Positions 1-5,768 of a DNA stretch of 6,346 nt are shown in pieces. The translations under genes and the position numbers were made by a program. Origin of the DNA: CALIKS01 sp964440295 (GTDB lineage: Archaea > Thermoproteota > Nitrososphaeria_A > Caldarchaeales > Calditenuaceae); the NCBI GenBank assembly GCA_964440295.1, contig CAYTRT010000043.1:1-6346 (forward strand), read 5' to 3'. The notes beneath the pieces are model-generated. The model had not been told where the DNA came from and made no database searches. It saw only the letters and a program-made list of their open reading frames with translations. The number at the start of each line of letters is the position of its first letter. Position 1 is the first letter of the stretch.

Positions 1-827
1 ACTCCAGCTATATCGCCGGGCTCTAGAGACCTCTTAATTTCTTCTCCATAGCTTGTGTAACCGTACATTGTCATCGCTGAATACTTCGAGTCGTAGATGT
101 CGTCTAGACCGCTCCAATGCCCAGATTCGTGGGTTACGATGTCCCTTATATCGAATTTATTTTTGAGGTCAGTCGTTGCTTCGTTTCCATCAGCTATCCC
201 CCACTTGTAGTAGGAATTGAGTACAATATCTGCATCAACTATTTCTCCAGTACTGCTAACGTACCATATTACTGCATAAGCAACAACTCCCGGTTGAGCA
301 CGACCCCAAGTTATCACATTCTTATAATCCGGAGAACCTATACTTGCCTTCGCCTTGTAATTTATTGCTGGGGCATCATGGTAGAGTTTAACGTCATACA
401 ATAGCATATCAGGAGGTGTATAATCATCGTAGTCAACGGCTAAATCCCAAGACTCCAGTGCAGATTTTATTTCATTAACCACCTCGTCAGCGCTTAACCC
501 GTAACTTTTAACCGCTTGACTCGGATTTATTATATAGGGAACTCCATCTGGATATTTGTTAAGATCCCACCACACTCCAAGAATTTCATATCCATCACTT
601 GAACCATCATTATCTGGATCGCCTACGTCAACGACCCCAGCTACATAGTGTATTAAGGCGACACGCGTAAACTGACCGAACCTATCTACTACTTTCCGCT
701 TACCGAACCATTCTCTAGGCATCTCATCTTCATCAGCCTTTGCTAAAACAACAGGCATCAAAAGGGATGTTGAAAGCAACACGAGAAATCCAATACATAC
801 CAATATTAACAAGATTTTACTTCGCAA
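1..827 (-). CDS. Secreted matrixin-like zinc metalloprotease, 3' end cut by window edge
   Basis: Reading the minus strand from a TTG at 827-825 gives 275 uninterrupted codons to the window edge. An in-frame TAA lies four codons upstream and no ATG precedes the hydrophobic segment, so TTG is the best start. Residues 1-31 form a signal peptide: basic RSK, hydrophobic stretch ~5-28, and an AKA site before the acidic DEDE. Residues 70-78 (DPDNDGSSD) resemble a calcium-binding loop. The catalytic motif is HESGHWSGLDD (233-243): H233 and H237 would bind zinc, E234 is the catalytic base, and D243 sits where matrixins have a third histidine. SAMTMYG (250-256) looks like the Met-turn, and LEPGDIAG (268-275) resembles the matrixin helix after it. 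I infer an exported endopeptidase of unknown substrate. No propeptide cysteine switch is visible; the only cysteine seen lies in the signal peptide. The gene is AT-richer than its neighbours. Matrixin and snapalysin-like families both fit; the exact family is unresolved. Confidence 0.85.
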   Translation of the reverse strand, partial: MRSKILLILVCIGFLVLLSTSLLMPVVLAKADEDEMPREWFGKRKVVDRFGQFTRVALIHYVAGVVDVGDPDNDGSSDGYEILGVWWDLNKYPDGVPYIINPSQAVKSYGLSADEVVNEIKSALESWDLAVDYDDYTPPDMLLYDVKLYHDAPAINYKAKASIGSPDYKNVITWGRAQPGVVAYAVIWYVSSTGEIVDADIVLNSYYKWGIADGNEATTDLKNKFDIRDIVTHESGHWSGLDDIYDSKYSAMTMYGYTSYGEEIKRSLEPGDIAG

Positions 828-873
828 GTCTTTCGATTATAGGATGCCTTTGATGCTTAAAAGTGTTTATTTG

Positions 874-881
874 CTTATAAG
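874..881 (-). promoter_or_regulatory. Putative TATA box for the metalloprotease gene
   Basis: On the minus strand CTTATAAG lies about 50 nt before the TTG start, with an A-rich, BRE-like stretch (CCAAAAGAACCA) just upstream. Archaeal spacing of ~25 nt puts transcription start near 850, giving a leader of ~20-25 nt. No good Shine-Dalgarno is visible before the TTG. The rest of the 828-965 spacer is AT-rich and shows no gene or clear hairpin. Confidence 0.5.
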
Positions 882-965
882 TGGTTCTTTTGGCCGATTT
901 TCCACCTACATATTTAGACCCACAAACTAATGAATTTTGGAATGATGATTACTTATATTATTGTC

Positions 966-1232
966 TTACTCTCTTCCTAGGGCCTCGACCTGGACCTCGC
1001 CCACGCCCTCGATCGATCTTAGGTATTCCTCTAGCCTGTCAGTGACGCCCTCCTCTTCTGGTACAGAGATTCCGACCATTAGGCTCTCCATGCCGAAGCC
1101 GATCGGCTCCCTCCTCGTGCTTACTAGCTTGAACTCGGATGGTAGCTCCTTCCTAATCCTCTCTGCTAGGCCGTCCAGGTCGACCTCTGAGTCGACGGGC
1201 ATAACCCTAATGAGCATCACTACCCTTCCCAT
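966..1232 (-). CDS. ef1b: Archaeal elongation factor 1-beta (aEF-1B), EF-1A nucleotide exchange factor
   Basis: This 88-residue protein matches the full length of archaeal aEF-1beta, which has only the C-terminal exchange domain of eukaryotic eEF1B. Seen in the sequence: an N-terminal strand VVMLIRVMP (4-12), the conserved block EPIGFGMESL (42-51), then VPEEEGVTD (57-65) and a final helix and strand, LEEYLRSIEGVGEVQVEAL. In the family these form a ferredoxin-like fold that catalyses GDP/GTP exchange on EF-1A during elongation in the cytoplasm. The ATG start lies 3 bp after the stop of the zinc-ribbon gene, with GAGGGG 9 nt upstream, so the two genes are almost certainly co-transcribed and translationally coupled. 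The glycine in PIGFG replaces the alanine more often seen there (PIAFG). It ends in TAA with no strong terminator, only AT-rich DNA downstream. Confidence 0.93.
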   Translation of the reverse strand: MGRVVMLIRVMPVDSEVDLDGLAERIRKELPSEFKLVSTRREPIGFGMESLMVGISVPEEEGVTDRLEEYLRSIEGVGEVQVEALGRE

Positions 1233-1235
1233 GTC

Positions 1236-1421
1236 TCACGGCCCCTCGAACCCACACGCTGGGCAGACATAAGTCTTCCCAAGCTCACGGCACAGCTCAC
1301 ACCTCCAGATGACGAGCCTCCCACAGTTCGGACACGTAAAACTCACCGAACGCTCATCAGGAGCAATCGGCCTACCACAAGAGATACAGAGGGGGAGCGT
1401 AACCACCTTGCTACTAGCCAT
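1236..1421 (-). CDS. Small archaeal zinc-ribbon protein with four CPxCG-like knuckles (HVO_2753/DUF1610 type)
   Basis: The product is 61 residues from the ATG at 1421-1419. It carries four cysteine pairs: C12/C15 (CISCG), C30/C33 (CPNCG), C41/C44 (CELC) and C53/C56 (CPACG), and ends in GFEGP. That pattern and ending match the conserved archaeal family represented by Haloferax HVO_2753, whose members bind two zinc ions; the molecular role is not settled, but the position directly before ef1b suggests translation or RNA binding. An in-frame TTG at 1442 would add seven residues. I prefer the ATG because a TATA-like TTTATTTC begins 29 nt upstream, the spacing expected for a leaderless mRNA, and the resulting length fits the family. 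Its stop lies 3 bp before ef1b. Confidence 0.9.
   Translation of the reverse strand: MASSKVVTLPLCISCGRPIAPDERSVSFTCPNCGRLVIWRCELCRELGKTYVCPACGFEGP
1242..1247 (-). promoter_or_regulatory. Shine-Dalgarno site for ef1b
   Basis: GAGGGG on the minus strand, inside the last codons of the zinc-ribbon gene, ends 9 nt before the ef1b ATG. This explains how the internal gene of the pair is translated. Confidence 0.5.
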
Positions 1422-1442
1422 GAATCTATACAAATGAGCCAA

Positions 1443-1450
1443 GAAATAAA
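1443..1450 (-). promoter_or_regulatory. Putative TATA box for the zinc-ribbon/ef1b operon
   Basis: TTTATTTC on the minus strand is centred about 26 nt before the ATG at 1421, predicting transcription that starts at or very near the start codon. It sits in the 40-bp spacer after the livM stop, so the translation genes need not depend on read-through from the transporter operon. Confidence 0.5.
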
Positions 1451-1461
1451 CCTAAAACAAA
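1443..1461 (-). terminator. Possible oligo-T terminator of the livHM operon
   Basis: Immediately after the livM TGA the minus strand is T-rich (TTTGTTTTAGGTTTATTTC). Short T tracts without a hairpin are the usual intrinsic termination signal in archaea. The same bases include the TATA box of the next operon, so the two roles overlap and either could be the main one. Confidence 0.35.
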
Positions 1462-2526
1462 TCAGGCAGAGGACCCCTCAGACCTCACCCTCTCAATAAT
1501 CTCCTCCAACTCCTTCCTCGCCAGCGTCTTCGTGGGCCTCTCAGGAACAAGACCCTCGGGCCTATAAAGCAAAACAACAATCAGCGCCAAACCCAACAAT
1601 AGATACTCAAGCCAGACAACGTCAAAGGGAACAAACGGCTCAAAATAACTCTTATAGAAAGTAATGAGTTTGCGGAGCGTGACAAATATGCCCGCACCCA
1701 CCAGCGCGCCGACGTTGTTGCCAGCACCGCCCACAATCACCATAACCCATGGCCAAAACGTATGCGTAACCCTGCTAAAATCACGCGCAGAGACGCTCGC
1801 CGTCAAGAACGCATACAGCGCTCCTCCAACCGCAGCTATCGCGCATCCAACAATCAGGGTCTTCGTCCGCAGCCTAACCACGTCCTTCCCATAGACCTCT
1901 GCAGATAACTCATCATCCCTCATCGCCCTCAACGCCCTCCCAAGAGGAGACCTAAGCACCAGCTCCAGATACAAAAACACCACCCCCGCGACTGCAAGTA
2001 TCGTCAAGGCCGCGGCGAGCGCCCTCGCCTCTCCTCCAACCCACCTAAACGGGTCAGGAACCCTAACACCCATACTCCCACCAATAAGGTCAGGATAATT
2101 ATCACCCACAACCCTGAGAATCTCAGCCATCGCAAGCAGCGTTATAGCGAGATAGTCGCCCCTAAGCCTAATCGCTGGATAAGACGTCACATATCCAAGA
2201 GCCGCGCCAGCAAGCCCCGCACCGACCAGCGACAAAATCAAATACGTAATCGAAGCCGCGGGGTCAGAGGAGAAATACTGGTTAAGCATCGAGACCGCCT
2301 CGATGTTACCCTGAACAAAGTCAATCCCACCACCGGGATTGAAGATAAGCATCAAGGCCCTGCCTGGAACAGCACCGACGAAGAAGGCGCCACCGGCAAC
2401 CGCCAACATCTTGCCGAAGTTAGGAATACCCGCATAGCCAAACTCCAAGTTCAGGCTCATCGAGATGATGGCGAAGAGACCGATGATCGTCAAAAGATCG
2501 ATGAAGAAAACTGCGGGGATCGTCAT
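1462..2526 (-). CDS. livM: Branched-chain amino acid-type ABC transporter permease LivM
   Basis: A 354-residue polytopic membrane protein of the HAAT/LivM permease family. Recognisable blocks are YPAIRLRGDYLAITLLAMAE (116-135), the EAA-like cytoplasmic coupling loop SPLGRALRAMRDDELSAEVY (193-212), VIVGGAGNNVGALVGA (263-278) and the near-C-terminal YRPEGLVPE (321-329). A charged tail follows (ARKELEEIIERVRSE). A loop of about 40 mostly non-membrane residues (52-90, GRALMLIFNPGGGIDF onward) lies between early membrane segments, probably outside the cell. LivM pairs with LivH to form the channel, and the coupling loop contacts a LivG/LivF subunit. Its ATG overlaps the livH stop by 4 bp (ATGA), indicating translational coupling. 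The family also includes urea and amide importers, so leucine/isoleucine/valine is the default substrate, not a proven one. Confidence 0.93.
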   Translation of the reverse strand: MTIPAVFFIDLLTIIGLFAIISMSLNLEFGYAGIPNFGKMLAVAGGAFFVGAVPGRALMLIFNPGGGIDFVQGNIEAVSMLNQYFSSDPAASITYLILSLVGAGLAGAALGYVTSYPAIRLRGDYLAITLLAMAEILRVVGDNYPDLIGGSMGVRVPDPFRWVGGEARALAAALTILAVAGVVFLYLELVLRSPLGRALRAMRDDELSAEVYGKDVVRLRTKTLIVGCAIAAVGGALYAFLTASVSARDFSRVTHTFWPWVMVIVGGAGNNVGALVGAGIFVTLRKLITFYKSYFEPFVPFDVVWLEYLLLGLALIVVLLYRPEGLVPERPTKTLARKELEEIIERVRSEGSSA

Positions 2527-3446
2527 GTCTGCGTCACCCTCCTAAGCATCCTTCTCCATTCAATTCCAGTCAAGCCTCTAGGAGCAAACAACAGCGTCAA
2601 GAACATCAAGCCTAGCGGAATGACTGGGCGATAAGGAACAACCCATGGCCCAACCATCATCGAGAGATAGCCAGTCCCCAGCGTCTCAGCAAGCCCAATC
2701 AACAACCCGCCGAGAAAAGCGCCGTAAATGTTCGTCAAGCCTCCGACGATGCTCGCAGCAAAAACACTAATCAGCAGCCTAACACCAATGTCTGGATTAC
2801 AAGTCATGTAGAGCGGGAGGAGCGCGCCCGCAATGCCGGCCAGGCCGCCAGAGATAAACCAGGAAAAGGCATAAGTCAAGTTAATGTTGATTCCGATAAC
2901 TTCGGCCAGCGAGGGATTCTCAATCGCCGCCCTCATAGCGATCCCAAACTTCGTCTTATTCAAAAAGAAGTATAGCAGTGAGATGATCACTAGCGACAAC
3001 AGGGGGGCAACAAGAAATATCAATGGCTGACCGAAAAACTCAGCGTCAAAACTCTTCAACTGAAAAAGCCTCGTAAGAATCTTGTACACCCTGTTGAGGT
3101 AGTCGGCAACGATATTAATTAATGAGAGCAGGATCATGTCGTACGCAATCGTCGCGACCATTAATATGACGTAGTTAGCACCCCTGTCGAGGAGAGGCTT
3201 CAAGACCGCTAGGTAAAGCGTCAAGGCGATCACTCCGCCGAAGAAGAACGATGGAACAACGCCGAGATAGGGACTAAGCCCTAAGAGATGGACAACCGCG
3301 AGGTTGAGGTAGACATTCATCGTCGCGAAGTCGCCGTGAGCAAAGTTAGGAACCCTCGTAGTCATGTAAGTGAGTGTGAGGCCGGTGCTGAGCATTGTCA
3401 ATAGCGAGGCAAAGATCACCGCGTCCCTGATGAGTGGAAGACTCAA
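2523..3446 (-). CDS. livH: Branched-chain amino acid-type ABC transporter permease LivH
   Basis: A hydrophobic integral membrane protein of 307 residues from TTG 3446-3444, the usual size for LivH. Diagnostic stretches are TTRVPNFAHGDFATMN near the N terminus, the EAA-like coupling loop NKTKFGIAMRAAIENPSLAE (starting ~163), SIVGGLTNIYGAFLGGLLIGL and the C-terminal LLFAPRGLTG. The frame is open to a TTG at 3461 (312 residues) with TAG just before it. I prefer 3446 because GAGGGGGGTG lies just upstream at Shine-Dalgarno distance, whereas the 3461 TTG has neither a ribosome site nor a well-placed TATA box. LivH is the first gene of the livHM unit and is divergent from the binding-protein gene. 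It forms the translocation pathway together with LivM; the substrate cannot be read from the permease. Confidence 0.92.
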   Translation of the reverse strand: MSLPLIRDAVIFASLLTMLSTGLTLTYMTTRVPNFAHGDFATMNVYLNLAVVHLLGLSPYLGVVPSFFFGGVIALTLYLAVLKPLLDRGANYVILMVATIAYDMILLSLINIVADYLNRVYKILTRLFQLKSFDAEFFGQPLIFLVAPLLSLVIISLLYFFLNKTKFGIAMRAAIENPSLAEVIGININLTYAFSWFISGGLAGIAGALLPLYMTCNPDIGVRLLISVFAASIVGGLTNIYGAFLGGLLIGLAETLGTGYLSMMVGPWVVPYRPVIPLGLMFLTLLFAPRGLTGIEWRRMLRRVTQT

Positions 3447-3449
3447 CAC

Positions 3450-3459
3450 CACCCCCCTC
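3450..3459 (-). promoter_or_regulatory. Shine-Dalgarno site that decides the livH start
   Basis: GAGGGGGGTG on the minus strand resembles the archaeal consensus GGAGGTGA, with the G-run core about 5 nt before the TTG at 3446. The site lies inside the longer in-frame extension, which argues that the extension is not coding. Confidence 0.5.
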
Positions 3460-3514
3460 AACTAGTCAGCCAACAGTCTACGACCAACGCAAGGAGCTAG
3501 CAAATCGCTCGATA

Positions 3515-3531
3515 TCAACGTTTATTCAACG
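3515..3531. repeat. Direct repeat TCAACG with 11-bp period overlapping the livH promoter
   Basis: TCAACG occurs at 3515-3520 and again at 3526-3531, start to start 11 bp, about one helical turn. The repeats bracket the putative livH TATA element. This is a possible regulator contact site, but two 6-bp copies could be chance. Confidence 0.3.
3520..3529 (-). promoter_or_regulatory. Putative TATA element for livHM
   Basis: TTGAATAAAC on the minus strand is the best AT-rich box before livH. It predicts transcription start near 3497 and a leader of about 50 nt. An alternative is the reverse reading of the self-complementary TTATAA at 3551-3556. Confidence 0.35.
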
Positions 3532-3532
3532 C

Positions 3533-3550
3533 CTTTGAGCCGAGTCAAAG
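3533..3550. promoter_or_regulatory. Inverted repeat CTTTGA-N6-TCAAAG, candidate operator
   Basis: Two perfect 6-bp arms (3533-3538 and 3545-3550) flank a 6-bp spacer. The dyad lies exactly between the divergent TATA boxes, and each outward TCAAAG arm sits in the BRE position of its promoter. A dimeric repressor here, for example of the Lrp/AsnC type that often controls amino acid genes, could block both directions. The regulator's identity is speculation. Confidence 0.4.
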
Positions 3551-3558
3551 TTATAATT
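3551..3558 (+). promoter_or_regulatory. Putative TATA box for the binding-protein gene
   Basis: TTATAATT directly follows the dyad arm TCAAAG, which would serve as BRE. It predicts transcription start near 3580 and a leader of about 60 nt. A weaker alternative box, CTTAAATCC at 3598-3606, would give a leader of about 14 nt. Confidence 0.45.
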
Positions 3559-3627
3559 CTTAACCTCTACACGAGTAGCCACCACTATCATTAAAGCCTT
3601 AAATCCAAGCAATCATTGACTCAAAAA

Positions 3628-3635
3628 GAAGGTGA
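3628..3635 (+). promoter_or_regulatory. Shine-Dalgarno site that decides the binding-protein start
   Basis: GAAGGTGA ends 5 nt before the ATG at 3641. The in-frame GTG at 3632 is part of this site, so it is unlikely to be the true start. Confidence 0.6.
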
Positions 3636-3640
3636 AAAGA

Positions 3641-4954
3641 ATGAAGGGAGTGACAAGAATAGTCGCTGTAGGTCTCGCCGTCTTGATGCTGCTAGTTGGA
3701 GTTGGAGTAGGATACGGAGTCGCTTCACTCGTCATAGCTCCGGGACCAGCCGCNNNNNNNNNNNNNNNNNNNNNNNNNNNNNNNNNNNNNNNNNNNNNNN
3801 NNNNNNNNNNNNNNNNNNNNNNNNNNNNNNNNNNNNNNNNNNNNNNNNNNNNNCCGCTAGGAGTCTTCGGTGAGAACGACAAGATCGCGATACAGCTAGC
3901 AGTCGATGAAGTAAATGATTTCCTAGCGAAGTCCGGCGCTGGCTGGAGGATCAAGCTCTACATAGAGGACACTGAGACCAAGCCTGAGGTGGCGCTTGAG
4001 AAACTTATGAGCCTCCACGCGAAGGGCGTCAAGATAGTTATTGGGCCGATGGGGAGCGGAGAAGTATTGAAGCTGAAGGAGTACGCCGACTCTAACAAGA
4101 TCCTGATCATTTCTCAGTCATCGACCTCGCCCAAGCTCTGGCTTGAGGGCGACTACATCTATAGGTTCTGCCCCAACGACTTTGCGCAGGGCCCGATCGG
4201 ACCAAAGTTCGCAAAGAACCTAGGCGTGACCCACATATTCCTCGTCTATCTAGCCAACACTTGGGGCGACGGACTGGCTGAGGTCGCTGAGAAGACTGCA
4301 AAAGACCTCGGAATAACTGTCGCGGGTAAGTTCAGGATCGCTGAGGCTGCTCCAGACTACTCTGCCGAGGTCTCTAGCCTCGTATCAGAGGTCAACAAGC
4401 TAGTCGGACAAGGAGTTCCTCCGGAGAAGATCATGGTGCAGCTGATTACTTATGGTGAGGCTACGACATTCATACTCTCTGCTAGGGAGTACGACGTTCT
4501 CTGGAAGGTGAAGTGGTTCGGCAGTGATGGCACGGCTTACGAGGGCTCGCTATTACAGGAGCCGAAGACCGCCGAGTTCTCTAACAGGGTCAGGTTCGTG
4601 AGCCCGATATTCGCGCCGACAAAGACGCCGAAGTACCAGGAGGTGCTCAATAAGATTAGGAGCCAGCTCGGTAGAGATCCAGAGTCCTATGCCTACAACT
4701 CTTACGACGCGGTCTGGGTGATCACGCTCAGTCTACTGTCAGCCCAGAGATACGACGCCGATGCAGTATTATCCGTCATGCCCAAGATCCTCGAGCATTA
4801 CTACGGCGCCAGTGGATATATAGCGCTAGACAAAGCGGGTGACAGGATCGCGGCTGACTACGAGTTGGTGGAGATCGTCCTGAAGGACGGCGCCTACGAC
4901 TGGCAGGCCACTGGAATCTACTACGGAACGACCGGCGAGATCGTCTGGAAGTAG
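3641..4954 (+). CDS. Branched-chain amino acid-type ABC transporter solute-binding protein (internal sequence gap)
   Basis: This is a type I periplasmic-binding-fold protein of the LivJ/LivK (Peripla_BP_6) family. Residues ~5-32 are a hydrophobic signal or anchor (IVAVGLAVLMLLVGVGVGYG). The next stretch is lost in the N gap (nominal residues 38-71). The ligand domain resumes with PLGVFGENDKIAIQLAVDEVN and contains GPMGSGEV (nominal 135-142) and the ligand-site-like SQSSTSPK (158-165), followed by DYIYRF. It continues through YLANTWGDGLAE to the C-terminal lobe with ESYAYNSYDAVWV. Nominal length is 437, but the true length depends on the gap. No lipobox cysteine is visible before the gap, so tethering would be by an N-terminal membrane helix. 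It captures substrate outside the membrane for LivH/LivM. The ATG was chosen for its Shine-Dalgarno; GTG 3632 would add three residues. The exact ligand is undetermined. Confidence 0.9.
   Translation: MKGVTRIVAVGLAVLMLLVGVGVGYGVASLVIAPGPAXXXXXXXXXXXXXXXXXXXXXXXXXXXXXXXXXXPLGVFGENDKIAIQLAVDEVNDFLAKSGAGWRIKLYIEDTETKPEVALEKLMSLHAKGVKIVIGPMGSGEVLKLKEYADSNKILIISQSSTSPKLWLEGDYIYRFCPNDFAQGPIGPKFAKNLGVTHIFLVYLANTWGDGLAEVAEKTAKDLGITVAGKFRIAEAAPDYSAEVSSLVSEVNKLVGQGVPPEKIMVQLITYGEATTFILSAREYDVLWKVKWFGSDGTAYEGSLLQEPKTAEFSNRVRFVSPIFAPTKTPKYQEVLNKIRSQLGRDPESYAYNSYDAVWVITLSLLSAQRYDADAVLSVMPKILEHYYGASGYIALDKAGDRIAADYELVEIVLKDGAYDWQATGIYYGTTGEIVWK
3754..3853. other. Assembly gap of 100 N
   Basis: Exactly 100 ambiguous bases, the conventional placeholder for a gap of unknown size. 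It interrupts the binding-protein gene between its signal/anchor and its ligand-binding domain. The flanks happen to be in frame with each other, but the real length is unknown. Confidence 0.98.
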
Positions 4955-4956
4955 CA

Positions 4957-4983
4957 GAAAAATTTTTTAACTCACCTATTTTT
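4957..4983 (+). terminator. Oligo-T tracts after the binding-protein gene
   Basis: Two T runs (TTTTTT at 4963-4968 and TTTTT at 4979-4983) follow the TAG stop without a stable hairpin. Such tracts terminate archaeal transcription, often partially, and could raise binding-protein transcript over livGF. I infer this from base content only. Confidence 0.4.
4963..4970 (+). promoter_or_regulatory. Possible TATA element for livG
   Basis: TTTTTTAA with the purine-rich GCAGAAAAA upstream lies about 34 nt before the livG ATG, predicting transcription start within ~8 nt of the start codon. livG has no visible Shine-Dalgarno, which fits a near-leaderless message. It overlaps the possible terminator. 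Confidence 0.3.
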
Positions 4984-5000
4984 ATGGTATTATCGTACCG

Positions 5001-5762
5001 ATGCCAGATAGCATACTGAGGACTAGGGAGCTGGTCAAGAACTTCGGCGGAATAAGGGCGGTAGATAGGGTTAGCATCGATGTTAGAGAGAAGACGACGA
5101 CTATGCTAATAGGCCCCAACGGAAGCGGTAAGACAACGCTGATAAACCTTGTTACAGGTGTCTATAAGCCCGACCACGGCAAGATATACTTCGACGGAAC
5201 AGAGATCACGGGTTATCCGCCCCACGAGGTCTTTCGGCTCGGCGTCGCTAGGACCTTCCAAATACCTCAGCCCTTCAGAAAGCTCACGGTCCTCGAGAAC
5301 CTCTTAGTTACTCAGCCAGGCAATCCAGGTGAGGGATTCATAAAGTCCATGAGGCGTAGGAACTGGAAAAGGTTTGAGCGTGAAAGCGTAGAGAAGGCGT
5401 TCAGAATTTTGAAGCTTCTCAACTTGGACCATCTGTGGGACCAAGAGGCCGAGAAGCTTAGTGGTGGACAGATGAAGCTACTCGAGGTCGGCAAGGCCTT
5501 GATGGCGGGCGCAAAGCTGCTGATCATGGATGAGCCGATAGCGGGCGTAAATCCAACACTTGCGCACGAGGTCTTCAAGACATTTACCAGGCTGAGAGAC
5601 GAGCTGGGCGTAACGCTCTTCCTAGTTGAGCACCGGCTCGACATAGCGCTTCAGTACACTGACTATGTCTACGTGATGGCTACTGGCTCGATAATCGCTG
5701 AGGGCGGCCCAGAGGAGGTTATTTACGACCACAGAGTCATCGAGGCATACCTCGGAGAGTGA
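5001..5762 (+). CDS. livG: Branched-chain amino acid-type ABC transporter ATP-binding protein LivG
   Basis: This is a 253-residue cytoplasmic ATPase, full length for LivG. All nucleotide-binding elements are intact: Walker A GPNGSGKTT (38-46), Q-loop glutamine Q87 in RTFQIPQPF, signature LSGGQ (153-157), Walker B LLIMDEP (173-179) with catalytic E178, and switch histidine H211 in VEHRLD. The D-loop region IAGVNP after Walker B and the C-terminal EGGPEEVIYDHRVIEAYLGE are typical of LivG. It forms the ATPase pair with LivF and drives import through LivH/LivM. The ATG start has no clear Shine-Dalgarno and follows the binding-protein stop by 46 bp of T-rich DNA. livF begins 6 bp after the TGA, in the same reading frame. 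Confidence 0.95.
   Translation: MPDSILRTRELVKNFGGIRAVDRVSIDVREKTTTMLIGPNGSGKTTLINLVTGVYKPDHGKIYFDGTEITGYPPHEVFRLGVARTFQIPQPFRKLTVLENLLVTQPGNPGEGFIKSMRRRNWKRFERESVEKAFRILKLLNLDHLWDQEAEKLSGGQMKLLEVGKALMAGAKLLIMDEPIAGVNPTLAHEVFKTFTRLRDELGVTLFLVEHRLDIALQYTDYVYVMATGSIIAEGGPEEVIYDHRVIEAYLGE
5754..5762 (+). promoter_or_regulatory. Putative Shine-Dalgarno for livF
   Basis: GGAGAGTGA, overlapping the livG stop codon, lies 6 nt before the TTG at 5769. It is an imperfect match to GGAGGTGA but is the only candidate and supports the TTG start. Confidence 0.4.
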
Positions 5763-5768
5763 GACGAG

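Noticed and set aside
117..404. 95-codon plus-strand open frame
   Set aside because: It lies opposite the metalloprotease coding frame, has no ribosome site and shows no recognisable domain; the minus strand carries the catalytic motif.
942..948. ATGATGA resembling box C of an archaeal C/D guide RNA
   Set aside because: No box D or D' (CTGA) at suitable distance and no terminal stem, so there is no support for an sRNA.
961..1272. 103-codon plus-strand open frame
   Set aside because: It is antisense to ef1b and the end of the zinc-ribbon gene, and its Ser/Thr/Pro-rich product is typical of a mirror frame.
3613..3954. Frames on both strands that run through the N gap
   Set aside because: They exist only because the gap contains no called stop codons; the plus-strand binding-protein frame accounts for both flanks.
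4984..5000. Upstream ATG at 4984 as an earlier livG start
   Set aside because: It is out of frame with livG; the ATG at 5001 begins the expected LivG N terminus.
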